From: Sphingobacteruim zhuxiongii
Lineage (GTDB): Bacteria > Bacteroidota > Bacteroidia > Sphingobacteriales > Sphingobacteriaceae
Length of the DNA stretch: 64,000 bases
Reading direction: 5' to 3'
NCBI RefSeq assembly: GCF_009557615.1
Contig: NZ_CP045652.1
Span: forward strand, 2,790,001 to 2,854,000
In this document: positions 54,972 to 64,000 of the stretch, piece by piece
How the letters are laid out: each line of letters opens with the position of its first letter
Numbering within the stretch: position 1 is the stretch's first letter
Translations under genes and position numbers: made by a program
The notes under the pieces: generated by a model
The model's database searches: none
Told to the model about the DNA's origin: nothing
What the model saw: only the letters and a program-made list of their open reading frames with translations

Positions 54972-56618
54972 TTATAAACTAACACCACGTTTCCATGGAA
55001 TAAAATCATCTTGATTTAATTGAACTGCTTTCGGTATAATAACACCACTCGCTGCCTGAATACAATATTCCAATATTTCCTCACCCATTTGTTCAATGGT
55101 CTTCTCCCCTTCAATCACTGGTCCGGTATTGATATCAATAATATCAGGCATTCGTTTAGCTAAGGCAGTATTTGAAGAAACTTTTATAACTGGACATACA
55201 GCATTTCCTGTAGGCGTTCCCAGTCCCGTTGTAAATAAAATCAAAGTAGCCCCCGATGCCGCCTTTCCTGTCGTTGCTTCAACATCATTCCCTGGTGTAC
55301 AGACTAAACTTAAACCTGGTTTATTTGCAGGTTCCGTATAATCCAATACATCGACGATCGGTGCAGTTCCACCTTTTTTCACGGCTCCCATACTCTTGAT
55401 CGCATCAGTGATGAGTCCATCGCGAATGTTACCAGGAGATGGATTCATATGGAATCCAGAACCTACTCGCTCTGCCGACTGGCTATAAGCTTGCATCAGG
55501 GTAATAAACTTCTTCGCAGCTTCTTCGTCAATTGTTCGATCAATCAAGTTCTGCTCCGCTCCGCATAATTCAGGAAACTCGGCAAGAAGTACTTTCCCTC
55601 CTAATGCCACTAATAAATCGGCTGCATAGCCAACTGCTGGATTTGCAGAGATACCGCTAAAACCGTCAGAACCGCCACATTTTACGCCCAACACCAGCTT
55701 ATCTAAGCTAACCTCCTCCCGCTCAAATTGATTAATGTCCACCAAGCCTTGAAAAGTTTTAGCAATCGCAAGTCTAACCATTTGTTCTTCGGTATAGCCT
55801 TCTTGATGTTCAAAACTGAATAGAGGCTTGTTGAAACTTGGATTTCGAGTCTTAATCTCGTCAATAAGTTCATTCAGTTGCAAATTTTGGCAACCAAGAC
55901 TTAAAATCGTTATTCCCGCAACGTTGGGGTGATCCGCATACGCCGCCAAGAGCTTTCCTAAGATAACTGCGTCCTGTCTGGTACCACCACATCCACCTTG
56001 ATGCGTTAGGAACTTAATGCCATCGACATTTGGAAATAATCGATGTGTATCAGGTTTCGCTTGAGCAATCGCATCAAAAGAAGAATTCGTCAAGGTCTCC
56101 CCTGCAATAAAAGCTTCTTTTAATGCCTGTGTATAATTTCTAAAAGGAGCACTAACCGAATAACCTAATTCGGCATGCATCACTTCTTTAATTAGATCCA
56201 AATTCCTGTTCTCGCAGAAAACGGTTGGAATAAACAACCAGTAGTTAGCCGTTCCAACGCGACCATCCGAACGAACATACCCTCTAAAAGTTCGATCTTT
56301 AAACTGATCAACGTTAGGAGCTTGCCATTGATAGTCAAAGTGGCGAAAAGCATAACCATCTGTTGCATGTTTCGTGTTCTCCGTACTCATTCGTTCTCCC
56401 GAGGCTACATCATACTGAGTCTTTCCAACCAATACGCCATACATCAATATGGATTCGCCAACGGCCATGTCCCGCATAAAAAACTTATGCTTTGCCGGAA
56501 TATCCTCTTTTAATAAAAATTCTTCCCCTTGAAATATAATCGATTCACCTTTCGCTAAATCCTGTAACGCGACCAACACATTATCTTGTGGGTCCAATTG
56601 TATAATTCTTTGTTGCAT
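54972..56618 (-). CDS. uxaA: Altronate dehydratase
   Basis: A 548-aa enzyme that dehydrates D-altronate to 2-keto-3-deoxygluconate. An N-terminal SAF-like domain (about 1-95) is followed by the UxaA core: GTANYWLFIPTVFCENRNL, HQGGCGGTRQD, VLGVKCGGSDGFSGISANPAVG and GLGTPTGNAVCPVIKV, with conserved cysteines for an iron site. I use the ATG at 56618 (MQQRIIQLD), which avoids overlapping uxaB; an ATG at 56636 is also open. Four bases separate it from uxaB. Secure. Confidence 0.95.
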   Translation of the reverse strand: MQQRIIQLDPQDNVLVALQDLAKGESIIFQGEEFLLKEDIPAKHKFFMRDMAVGESILMYGVLVGKTQYDVASGERMSTENTKHATDGYAFRHFDYQWQAPNVDQFKDRTFRGYVRSDGRVGTANYWLFIPTVFCENRNLDLIKEVMHAELGYSVSAPFRNYTQALKEAFIAGETLTNSSFDAIAQAKPDTHRLFPNVDGIKFLTHQGGCGGTRQDAVILGKLLAAYADHPNVAGITILSLGCQNLQLNELIDEIKTRNPSFNKPLFSFEHQEGYTEEQMVRLAIAKTFQGLVDINQFEREEVSLDKLVLGVKCGGSDGFSGISANPAVGYAADLLVALGGKVLLAEFPELCGAEQNLIDRTIDEEAAKKFITLMQAYSQSAERVGSGFHMNPSPGNIRDGLITDAIKSMGAVKKGGTAPIVDVLDYTEPANKPGLSLVCTPGNDVEATTGKAASGATLILFTTGLGTPTGNAVCPVIKVSSNTALAKRMPDIIDINTGPVIEGEKTIEQMGEEILEYCIQAASGVIIPKAVQLNQDDFIPWKRGVSL

Positions 56619-56622
56619 GTCT

Positions 56623-58113
56623 TTACTTTTCCTCAAAAGCTTTTAAAAATCCTTTTTGCACAATTGCTTGCTTGTCTTTCTGCACTTGCTCCGCAAATCC
56701 AGGAATCTCCATTAAACTACTTCCCCATAGCTCTTTATCCTCCAATAGCTTCACTAAGCCCTCATGCCCTTGCTGATTATATTCGTATAACTTAGCCGCT
56801 TGATCATCTTGAAGAACAATACTTGAGCCGTATGCATTTTGTATAAACTGTCCATCTAATTCATGACTACGCATAAATAAAACATAGGCGGCAAAGCCTA
56901 AAGTCATACTTGATAATGGACAATTGGACAATATTTTACTCTTTATTAAAAGAGGCACATTGCGCATGCGCATCTTACTTGTATAATTCAACGATATACT
57001 CTCCCAGCGATGCGCAAGAAATGGATTTGCAAAACGGTCAATAACCTGACTTGCGAATTCCTTCAACTCTGACTTTTCCAATTCTGGATCGTCCATACAG
57101 GAAATAATCTCATCCATTAAACTGGACACAAACCGATTGAAGGATGTATTTTCCATTGCCTCTTTCACTGTTGCAAATCCTGCAATAATCGCGGCAGCAC
57201 AACTAAACGTGTGTGTACCATTTAGCAGTCTTAATTTTATCTCCTTAAATTTCTTGATTGATGGAACTAAATGCACGGACTTATTAGATCTCGCAAAACT
57301 TAATCTATCTAATGTTCGTTGATTTTTTGCGCTAATTGCCCATAGGTAATAAGGCTCGGCCATGATCATTAAAGGATCTTCATATCCCAATCGGGCTTCA
57401 GCCACGACCTGTTGACTAGCATTTAATTTCCCAGGAACAATTCGATCAACTAGCGTATCACAAAAATCGTTGGCCATCACTAACCATTGGATAAATGCTT
57501 CAGGCAATTCAGAACGCTCCGCAACTTCCAAGACGAACTTCTTCAACATTGACCCATTATTGTCGATCAATTCAGTTGGCAGTATCACCATCCCTTTGTT
57601 AGGCGCTCCATCAAAATATTGGTATCTATGGAACAGAAATGCACAAACTTTCCCTGGAAATGATGTGGGTGGATTCTCATCAACAGAATCAGGACTGGAT
57701 ACGATCCCAACTTCCGTTGTATTAGAAATTAACACTTCTAATTCTGGGTTTTCCGCAGACTTCAAGATTTTTTGCCATTGAGTAGCTGCTGCACAAACTC
57801 TCGATATACTATTGATTAAAACATATTCATCTTTAATCGTGCCCGCTTCAACGCCATTGACGGCGAGTGTGTACAAATTATCCTGTTTTGCAAAAGAGTC
57901 AACCGCTCCTGATCCAGTCGACTGAACAACAAGAATACGTCCTCTAAAATCACCCTGCTGATTTGCCAAATGAACAATATAATCCGGCAGACCACGTAGC
58001 AGTACACCGGTTCCAAATTGTATCACCTTTTCCGGAAAATTAAAACTTTCGGCGGAAGGAAGACTTATGCCGTCAACCTTCAACGAACCAATATTGTCCT
58101 TATTTAGTAACAT
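56623..58113 (-). CDS. uxaB: Tagaturonate reductase
   Basis: A 496-aa oxidoreductase of the mannitol-dehydrogenase-like family that reduces D-tagaturonate to D-altronate with NADH. Markers are the N-terminal dinucleotide segment VIQFGTGVLLRGLPDYIV, LEVLISNTTEVGI, MVILPTELIDNNG, VMANDFCDTLVDRIVPG, and the catalytic helix with RLLNGTHTFSCA (Lys/Asn/His type). First gene of the operon with uxaA and uxaC. Its presence with uxaA and uxaC implies a galacturonate-type route. Promoter must lie in the long region upstream. Confidence 0.94.
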   Translation of the reverse strand: MLLNKDNIGSLKVDGISLPSAESFNFPEKVIQFGTGVLLRGLPDYIVHLANQQGDFRGRILVVQSTGSGAVDSFAKQDNLYTLAVNGVEAGTIKDEYVLINSISRVCAAATQWQKILKSAENPELEVLISNTTEVGIVSSPDSVDENPPTSFPGKVCAFLFHRYQYFDGAPNKGMVILPTELIDNNGSMLKKFVLEVAERSELPEAFIQWLVMANDFCDTLVDRIVPGKLNASQQVVAEARLGYEDPLMIMAEPYYLWAISAKNQRTLDRLSFARSNKSVHLVPSIKKFKEIKLRLLNGTHTFSCAAAIIAGFATVKEAMENTSFNRFVSSLMDEIISCMDDPELEKSELKEFASQVIDRFANPFLAHRWESISLNYTSKMRMRNVPLLIKSKILSNCPLSSMTLGFAAYVLFMRSHELDGQFIQNAYGSSIVLQDDQAAKLYEYNQQGHEGLVKLLEDKELWGSSLMEIPGFAEQVQKDKQAIVQKGFLKAFEEK

Positions 58114-58710
58114 AAAATTATTCCCTAATATTCTTAAATTCTATTTTCTTTGTTCATAATTGGTTTCACAAACAATACTTTTTGGTCATAAAAAACAACT
58201 TAGATCTATCTTTTAACCCTCGTTAAATCTATCAAAGCGCTCAGATATTATAGAGCCCTTAACCCAAAAGTCGCCTGTCGATAATCCGATTATTTCAGTA
58301 TTATTTACAGGTGGTTTATGTCCTTTATCGGGTTCAATTTCTTAATAATAACTAGCGAAAACTAGAGAAATACACGCAAACGATGCCGACATCGATTGCG
58401 TAACATAGCATGGAATGAAGATTTTATTCTGGATTTCAAATTATGTTCCTATTTCGACTCGATTTATCGAATAATATGCTCCTAACGAGTCAAAAAAACT
58501 CATTTATTCAAAAATGCTTAAAAAGTTTATTGACAGAGATGTCGTGAAAGTCTATTTAAAAAGAATTCAGTTGAAGGTTCAAAATAAGGTCAACAAATGG
58601 GGTTCTCTACGCTAAAGCCTTTGAGAAAGAAGTGCAATTTCGGAGATGCTCCTATGAAGTATGTAAAATACCATACAAGCAAAACAAGGTAAATACTATT
58701 TAGGGGATAA

Positions 58711-58746
58711 AAAAAGGAAGAGCAAAGGTCTGCGATTCCTTTGCTC
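58711..58746 (-). terminator. Orphan rho-independent terminator
   Basis: GAGCAAAGG and CCTTTGCTC form a perfect 9-bp stem around nine bases; on the minus strand TTCCTTTTTTT follows. No annotated gene precedes it on that strand, which hints at a small RNA or lost gene between 58747 and about 59100. Confidence 0.75.
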
Positions 58747-59088
58747 TGGAATTGTTAATAGTAAAATAACCATAATCCATCTCTAAGGTAGACATAAATA
58801 TTAGGATTCGGTAGGAATTGAGACTGTCTACGCAGCATCCTCACTTGCAACCAAAGAATGTAATCCCTGAAATAACTTATTTGATCATCATTCTTAGCGA
58901 ACAATCTAGTATTTCAACGATTCCAAAGAACGTTGTTGGCTGAAATCAATTAACAGTAAAGGGGATAGAAACTGTAATAGTTAGGCACATTGTAACAGAA
59001 TAATAATTGCAAACGTGTACATCGTTGAACTCTTTGTCAAATTCTTCTCAAAAGAGCATTTGTATGAACGAATATAGAATATAATAAA

Positions 59089-59096
59089 TAACTTTG
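59089..59096 (+). promoter_or_regulatory. Putative -7 element (TAACTTTG) of the histidine-kinase gene
   Basis: Matches TAnnTTTG and ends 57 bases before the ATG at 59154. The nearest TTG upstream (59060) is 26 bases away, longer than the usual spacing. Confidence 0.5.
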
Positions 59097-59153
59097 TAGT
59101 CAACGAGCTACAAATCATCCCTGTAGTCCTACCATTGATTAACACTTTTATTT

Positions 59154-60449
59154 ATGAAAACCTTGCAACATTATTTCATGCGTTTTTCTTTATTCTTAAA
59201 CCGGATCGCTTTGACGGGCGTTACGGAAGAGGCAAGCTATTTATTACGCAAAGAGATAAAAATGGTGAATGTTATTGCGCTTTCATCGGCGAGTGTATCC
59301 TTTATCTATGGAGCGGTCAATATCATGAGACTGCCCATTATAAGCGTAATCAATTTTGTATGCGTTGCTTTGATATTGTACGCGTTTAAGCTCAACAAGC
59401 AACAGCGATATCAAGCAGCCAAGAGTTGGATGTTGGTTGTATTTATGTGTTTTTTGGTACTCGTTAACCTTCTTGCACCGAACATTGCAGAGTATTATTT
59501 GATCATTGTGCTTACGATTGGACAGCTTATTTTTAAGAATAAAACAACGAAAATTAGCATCCTGATCCTTGTGGCTCTAGCTGTACTTATTCCAAAGTTT
59601 TTTCCCTATGATTTATCCTTTATTCCTGAAGTAGCGAAAGAACGACTGCTGATTAATTCAGCTTTAGGCCTTTTGTTCTTATCGGCGTTAGTTATCTATC
59701 ATCAAACTATCCAAGATAAATACCAAGAATACATCAATGAACAAAGTCTCAAAATCGTAGAACTAAATAACGATCTAAAGCATCTACTTGCTGTAATTGC
59801 CCACGACATTCATTCCCCTTTGCAAACAACATCGACGATGGTTCAACTTATCACTGAAGAGAAGTTGGATGCTCAAAGTAAAGAAGAAACCTTACGGCTG
59901 ATCAACAAGCAGCTGAAAACACTGCGCTCGAACCTGGACAACCTATTGGACTGGAGCCGAATTAACGTAGGGGGAATAGAAACCCAAAAAGCCCATATCT
60001 TACTTCGCGAGATTATGAATGATGCGATAGAATCTTTTGCAGCTCGAACGAGCGAAAAAAACATCAGCATGACCAGTCAAATCGATTCGACTACAGGTAT
60101 TGACGCTGACCCAGTACAAATCAGTGTTATTTTTCGAAATCTATTAGATAATGCAATAAAGTTCAGTAATCCTGGAAGTAGTATCGATGTGTCTGCAAAA
60201 ACCGAACGCGATCACATAGAAATTAGAGTCAGTGATCAAGGCAAAGGAATGAACGATGAACAGATAAACCATCTCTTTGAAGGCACACGAGAACCAGCCT
60301 ACGGAACCTTGGGTGAAAAAGGAACTGGCCTCGGACTTCTACTTGTTCAGAAGCTTGTAACGGCTAACAGTGGCCAAATAAAAGTGGAAAGCAAAGAAGA
60401 ACAGGGAACCTTGTTTCGAATACAATTTCCAAAACCGCAGTTCGTTTAA
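59154..60449 (+). CDS. Orphan sensor histidine kinase with six membrane helices
   Basis: A 431-aa kinase: six hydrophobic segments (about 40-58, 62-80, 92-107, 113-127, 134-149, 165-182), a short coiled linker, HisKA with H217 in VIAHDIHSPLQ, and HATPase with RNLLDNAIKFS (N box), DQGKGMND and GEKGTGLGLLLVQKL. No periplasmic sensor domain is visible; the membrane part resembles 5TM/7TM-type integral sensors. No response regulator is adjacent. It converges on the secreted lactonase gene with three bases between stops. It could sense membrane or substrate state for the symporter operon, but no evidence ties them. Confidence 0.88.
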   Translation: MKTLQHYFMRFSLFLNRIALTGVTEEASYLLRKEIKMVNVIALSSASVSFIYGAVNIMRLPIISVINFVCVALILYAFKLNKQQRYQAAKSWMLVVFMCFLVLVNLLAPNIAEYYLIIVLTIGQLIFKNKTTKISILILVALAVLIPKFFPYDLSFIPEVAKERLLINSALGLLFLSALVIYHQTIQDKYQEYINEQSLKIVELNNDLKHLLAVIAHDIHSPLQTTSTMVQLITEEKLDAQSKEETLRLINKQLKTLRSNLDNLLDWSRINVGGIETQKAHILLREIMNDAIESFAARTSEKNISMTSQIDSTTGIDADPVQISVIFRNLLDNAIKFSNPGSSIDVSAKTERDHIEIRVSDQGKGMNDEQINHLFEGTREPAYGTLGEKGTGLGLLLVQKLVTANSGQIKVESKEEQGTLFRIQFPKPQFV

Positions 60450-60452
60450 TCG

Positions 60453-61427
60453 CTACTTTAATTTAACACGAAGTAATCGATCACTTGCTGTCATGTACAA
60501 ATAATGATCGGCACCAAATGCAATGTTGGCTGTTCGGATACCCGAGCGAATCCTCCCAATAGCGTGACCATGCTTATTGATTACGACAACGCCGTCACCT
60601 GCTGCTGCATATACATTTCCTTTTGGATCTACTTTAATTCCATCCGCACGAAGCTTCTCTGAAGGAAAGCTTTTCCCAAAATCGAAGAAAACCGCTCCAT
60701 CTCCAACAATATTCGCGTTTTCAAGCTCATAAACCATTAGATAAGGCTTTGCATCGTCACTTAGTGCAATATATAACTTCTTACCATCAGGAGACAAAGC
60801 AATCCCATTTGGTCTATCCAAATTACTTATAACCTGACTAACACTTTGATCTTTTTTATTGAAACGATAAACGCCATTCTGCTGTATCTCTCGATTTACC
60901 GTATCTGTCAAACGAGCAGGCAATCCATAAGGCGGATCTGTGAAAAAATAATACCCTTGCGGGTGTTCGCAAAGATCATTTGGTGAATTAAAACGCTTAC
61001 CCTCCCAATTGGAAACAACAGCACTCTTTGCTTTACTTGTTAGATCTATCTGAGTAATCCTCCGATTTCCATGGTCACAAGCGATCAAAGTTCCTTCGGC
61101 ATTGATCAATAGGCCATTGGTCCCGGGTTCATCGCTATACCAAGTTTCACCTTCATAACCGGAGGGCTTTAAAAACGGCCTTAATCCATTCTTTTTGTCC
61201 CATTGGAAAATAGTATTCAATCGAGGATCGCTAAATAACAAATATTGCCCCTTCTTGTTCCAAACTGGCCCTTCCGCCCACACCATTCCTTCACCTAAGT
61301 TTTCAATTTGAACATCCGTATGGATAATCTTGTTCATGCTCGGATTCAGTATTTCGATTTTCGTTTGTTGTCCAGAAGAATGCAGACTCGAAAATAATAA
61401 GAGTGAAGAAAATAAGATTGCTTTCAT
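60453..61427 (-). CDS. Secreted SMP-30/gluconolactonase-type lactonase
   Basis: A 324-aa six-bladed propeller with signal peptide (MKAILFSSLLLFSSLHSSG). The metal and catalytic residues follow the SMP-30 pattern: Glu in VWAEGPVWN, Asn in SPNDLCEHPQGYYFFTDPPYG, Asn in DRPNGIALSPDGK and Asp in RADGIKVDPKGN. It should hydrolyse sugar lactones to aldonic or aldaric acids in the periplasm. I start at 61427 rather than 61451 because only this gives a clean signal peptide. It is last in an operon with a cytoplasmic homologue and a sodium/solute symporter. Family secure, substrate open. Confidence 0.86.
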   Translation of the reverse strand: MKAILFSSLLLFSSLHSSGQQTKIEILNPSMNKIIHTDVQIENLGEGMVWAEGPVWNKKGQYLLFSDPRLNTIFQWDKKNGLRPFLKPSGYEGETWYSDEPGTNGLLINAEGTLIACDHGNRRITQIDLTSKAKSAVVSNWEGKRFNSPNDLCEHPQGYYFFTDPPYGLPARLTDTVNREIQQNGVYRFNKKDQSVSQVISNLDRPNGIALSPDGKKLYIALSDDAKPYLMVYELENANIVGDGAVFFDFGKSFPSEKLRADGIKVDPKGNVYAAAGDGVVVINKHGHAIGRIRSGIRTANIAFGADHYLYMTASDRLLRVKLK

Positions 61428-61493
61428 AAAAGGTTTAGTTCGATTGATCAATCAAAATAGGCATTTTTATCGAGAAGGAAAAACACAATGCAC

Positions 61494-62357
61494 CTAGACG
61501 ACGTTTCGTACGCAAAATACGGCGCCCGCCTGTGGGGTCTTTTGAAGCTGTGATTCGCTTAAAACAATCCTTGCTGTGGTAATAAATAGATCGTTCATGT
61601 TTATTCCCCCGAAAGCACAGGAAGTTACTTGCTTCGCTGGCACATGTATTTCTTGAACGACTATCTTTTGATGTATATCGATTTGAACCACTTTGCCTGC
61701 TCCCCAAACAGCAACCCATAGATTTCCATTCGCATCAACGCACATTCCATCAGGCAGACCTTCCTCTTCCGGGAAAGTATAAAGAACTTTCTTATTTGAT
61801 ATCTTACCACTTGCTAAATCGAAATCATATTCAACGACATTATAGGCAAGACTATCAATAAAATAGAATCGATCATTATCTTTGTTCCATCCTAATCCAT
61901 TGGAACAGGTTACTTCACTAATTTTCGTTTCTACTCTACCGTCTTCGTTTAACATATAAAGCTTGCCCGCCCCCTTTTCGCCATTGACCTCATCCATACT
62001 TCCCGCCCAAAAACGACCATATGCATCAAGCTTCCCATCATTAAATCGATTATTTGGCTTATCATATTCCGGATCAACAATGGGAATAAACGTACAACGT
62101 TCAAAATCTAACGCAACAAATCCTTGATTACTCGCCGCAATATATTGGCCTAACTTATTTTTTGCCAGTGCAGTGATCTTTAACGAAAATTGATAGCAGG
62201 TATGCTCGTCGTTTGAGGCATTCCAAATATGAACCTTTCCTAGTGCTATATCTAACCAAATTAATCTATTGTTTTCTGCTTCCCAAATTGGTCCTTCGCC
62301 AAGTTCACAAGAAGAGTCGATTAGTAATTCGGGGGTTAAGATTTTATTTTTCACCAA
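61494..62357 (-). CDS. Cytoplasmic SMP-30/gluconolactonase/LRE-family protein
   Basis: A 287-aa propeller without signal peptide. Metal ligands are read from CELGEGPIW (Glu), RFNDGKLDAYGRFWAGSM (Asn), CSNGLGWNKDNDRF (Asn) and GLPDGMCVDANGNLW (Asp), matching regucalcin-type lactonases. It probably opens a sugar lactone inside the cell, after import. It is the middle gene of the symporter operon, 36 bases after the symporter stop and 66 bases before the secreted homologue's start. Having both a cytoplasmic and a secreted version suggests lactones are met on both sides of the membrane. Confidence 0.85.
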   Translation of the reverse strand: MVKNKILTPELLIDSSCELGEGPIWEAENNRLIWLDIALGKVHIWNASNDEHTCYQFSLKITALAKNKLGQYIAASNQGFVALDFERCTFIPIVDPEYDKPNNRFNDGKLDAYGRFWAGSMDEVNGEKGAGKLYMLNEDGRVETKISEVTCSNGLGWNKDNDRFYFIDSLAYNVVEYDFDLASGKISNKKVLYTFPEEEGLPDGMCVDANGNLWVAVWGAGKVVQIDIHQKIVVQEIHVPAKQVTSCAFGGINMNDLFITTARIVLSESQLQKTPQAGAVFCVRNVV

Positions 62358-62393
62358 TAAGTATTTTTAGAACTTCCACTATCTACCCCTTAC

Positions 62394-63965
62394 TTAAGCA
62401 AATTTGATGTAAAAGAACAAGACAATTACAGTAATTATTCCCCACCAAAGCGTTGGATTTCTAAACCCCCTTTGTAAATATCTATCCTCATCTGACAGTC
62501 TTAAGCTACTGCGATTCCATATCAATCCGACAAGTTCTTTTTCTTCTTTTTTCTTTGTGACAAGACTCACTAAAACTGAGGACACCATACAAACCCAGAA
62601 TACAATTCCAGTTCGATTAAAAAAAGATAATTCTGGATAAGCGAACTCCAGTGCAACTGATAATGGAATTGTTAATAAACCAGCGAACACAGCAGCTGTA
62701 TGAGTCGTCCCCTTCCACAATATTCCCAACAAAAACATCGTTGCTATTCCAGGAGTAAAATATCCATAGGCGCTCATCAAATAAATGAATATGGGCTTTT
62801 CAGAATACAATGCTATTAGACCGGAGCAAATAATCCCTAATACCACAATAACAACACCAGATATCTTACCAAAATTCACTGATTCCCGCTCGGTTGCATT
62901 CTTATTCATAAAAGGAATATAAATATCAATAGTCAGAATTGTAGTACATGAATTTATTGCTCCAGAAAGATGAGACATCACTGCAGCGATTAAACCCGCC
63001 ATCACTAGACCAACGAGTCCTGTTGGTAATAAATTTTCAACTAAGAGCGAAAAGAGAAGATCTGGTTTATCTAAATCCGGAAATAATTTAACCGCAACCA
63101 ATGCTGGAAATACTATCAGCAAAGGAATTATAAATTTAAGATAATCGCCAAAGATAATACCCATTCTTGCGTGCCATTCATTCTTCGCTGCCAACGTTCT
63201 TTGAACGATAAATTGATTAGTAGCATTGTAGAAAATACTTATGCAAAGCAACCCTCCAAGGTACATCGTCCACGGAAAGTCTGGATCATCCGCTGGCATA
63301 ATTAGCTTCCAATCCTTAGTTGTTTCCAACACTGCAGAAAAACCTCCTGCTGCATCGATAGTCGTATATGAAAGTGCAATCATTCCGATAATCAATACTG
63401 CTAATTGAACCATTTCAGTCCATATAACGGCTTTCAACCCTCCCAAAATAGTGTAAATACCGGTCGTTACGGCAAGTATCAATACGCAAGTCCAAATAGG
63501 AATACCTAACATGGCTTGCATTGTCAATGCACCTAAATACAGAACTGCGGCAATTTCAACGAAAATATATGTCAAAAGCACCAGAACCGCATAAATTGTT
63601 TTTGCACCTGTCCCGAATCGCCTCTGCAAAAACTCTGGCATAGTATAAAATCCATTTCGGAGGTAGAAAGGAAGAAAAATCCATAGCAGTGCATTGAATC
63701 CAATCAAGATTGCGCCCCACTCGACAACCATGGCAACGAAGCCACGATCGTATGCAACCCCCATAACACCAACGAGTTGATGGCTACTGATATTTGCGGC
63801 AATAATGCTACCACCAACCATCCACCATGGTAACTTATCGCCAGCTAAGAAATAATCCCGCTTGGATTGGCTTGTTTTTCTTGAGGAATAGATACCCAGG
63901 CCAACAATTAATAAAATGTAGATTAAAAATATAGCAAAATCGATATACGTAAAGTTAGGACTCAT
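62394..63965 (-). CDS. Sodium/solute symporter (SSS family)
   Basis: A 523-aa inner-membrane transporter of the SSS family with about 13-14 membrane helices. Visible family signatures are DYFLAGDKLPWWMVGGSIIAANIS near residue 40 (I quote a fragment: DYFLAGDKLPWWMVGG), GVMGVAYDRGFVAM, and the later GLVMAGLIAAVMSHLSGAINS segment close to the SSS pattern. Members move sugars, sialic acid, amino acids or myo-inositol with sodium. It heads an operon with two lactonases, and the hexuronate operon lies just beyond the kinase, so a sugar acid or lactone is the probable substrate. Start at 63965 near the window edge. Confidence 0.87.
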   Translation of the reverse strand: MSPNFTYIDFAIFLIYILLIVGLGIYSSRKTSQSKRDYFLAGDKLPWWMVGGSIIAANISSHQLVGVMGVAYDRGFVAMVVEWGAILIGFNALLWIFLPFYLRNGFYTMPEFLQRRFGTGAKTIYAVLVLLTYIFVEIAAVLYLGALTMQAMLGIPIWTCVLILAVTTGIYTILGGLKAVIWTEMVQLAVLIIGMIALSYTTIDAAGGFSAVLETTKDWKLIMPADDPDFPWTMYLGGLLCISIFYNATNQFIVQRTLAAKNEWHARMGIIFGDYLKFIIPLLIVFPALVAVKLFPDLDKPDLLFSLLVENLLPTGLVGLVMAGLIAAVMSHLSGAINSCTTILTIDIYIPFMNKNATERESVNFGKISGVVIVVLGIICSGLIALYSEKPIFIYLMSAYGYFTPGIATMFLLGILWKGTTHTAAVFAGLLTIPLSVALEFAYPELSFFNRTGIVFWVCMVSSVLVSLVTKKKEEKELVGLIWNRSSLRLSDEDRYLQRGFRNPTLWWGIITVIVLFFYIKFA

Positions 63966-64000
63966 ATTTTTTTATTCGTTATTATTCAAGTTAACTATAG

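Larger units (their letters stand above)
58114..59153. other. One-kilobase region without recognised gene
   Basis: Lies between the leftward hexuronate operon and the rightward histidine kinase. It must contain the operon's control region; a TCGAT-TT-ATCGA dyad at 58459-58470 is a possible LacI-type site. At 58711-58746 is a minus-strand terminator with no gene in front of it. At about 58780-58930 on the minus strand a run of some 50 codons is open but starts without a good start codon and resembles no family I know. Confidence 0.5.

Noticed and set aside
58780..58930. Minus-strand run of about 50 open codons
   Set aside because: No start codon in a sensible place and no recognised family, so not annotated as a gene; mentioned only as a possible relic.
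61435..61719. Minus-strand open frame of 94 codons between the two lactonase genes
   Set aside because: Overlaps the 3' part of the cytoplasmic lactonase in another frame; composition does not look like a protein.

Overview
The window looks like chromosome of a Bacteroidota bacterium, most likely a Sphingobacterium-like member of the Sphingobacteriaceae. The signs are two SusC/RagA-type TonB-dependent receptors with N-terminal CarboxypepD-like domains, many Sec/lipobox lipoproteins, TAnnTTTG-type -7 promoter elements, membrane-anchored HTH regulators, low GC and weak Shine-Dalgarno sequences. I see no rRNA, tRNA, CRISPR array, prophage or insertion sequence.

Layout. 1-2101: 3'-truncated SusC-like receptor (minus). 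2468-3569: lipocalin and a PNPOx-fold stress protein. 3648-8268: DNA-repair island, a radical-SAM/HhH protein with its DUF4130 partner facing an ATP-dependent DNA ligase and its metallo-beta-lactamase exonuclease. 8477-18464: envelope-glycan candidate locus with a YaiO-like outer-membrane protein, a 1135-aa glycosyltransferase fused to an LTA-synthase-like phosphotransferase, a membrane HEAT-repeat protein, a receiver-only response regulator and a hybrid kinase with its own Hpt domain. 18968-27563: HmuY-type (heme/iron) locus with an HmuY-like lipoprotein, a subtilisin-fold lipoprotein that has lost every catalytic residue, two unknown lipoproteins, a SusC-like receptor without SusD, a frameshifted second HmuY gene and an AraC regulator.

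27879-30820: anaerobic ribonucleotide reductase, with the glycyl-radical loop on its own 61-codon gene between nrdD and nrdG. 30934-41003: complete Sec-type (clade II) nitrous-oxide reductase operon: cytochrome c, nosZ, membrane protein, nosL, nosDFY, a YtkA-like lipoprotein and an OprC/NosA-like copper receptor, with a divergent Crp/Fnr regulator. 41329-44677: fimbrillin-like surface lipoprotein, a small upstream gene, and a membrane HTH regulator interrupted by an in-frame TAA. 45021-49608: flavoprotein, outer-membrane barrel, lipoprotein and acyl-CoA dehydrogenase. 49807-58113: AraC and LacI regulators and a hexuronate operon (uxaB-uxaA-uxaC-aldehyde dehydrogenase). 58114-59153: about 1 kb without a recognised gene but with an orphan minus-strand terminator. 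59154-63965: orphan histidine kinase, then a sodium/solute symporter with two SMP-30-type lactonases that probably feed sugar lactones or acids into the hexuronate route.

Working together: the cell appears to scavenge plant- or animal-derived uronates and heme/iron, can respire N2O and make deoxynucleotides without oxygen, and may build a regulated, phosphate-decorated surface glycan. The strongest candidates for undescribed biology are the glycosyltransferase/LTA-synthase fusion locus, the dead-subtilisin HmuY locus, and the split glycyl-radical ribonucleotide reductase. All functions are inferred from sequence patterns; no database search was run.
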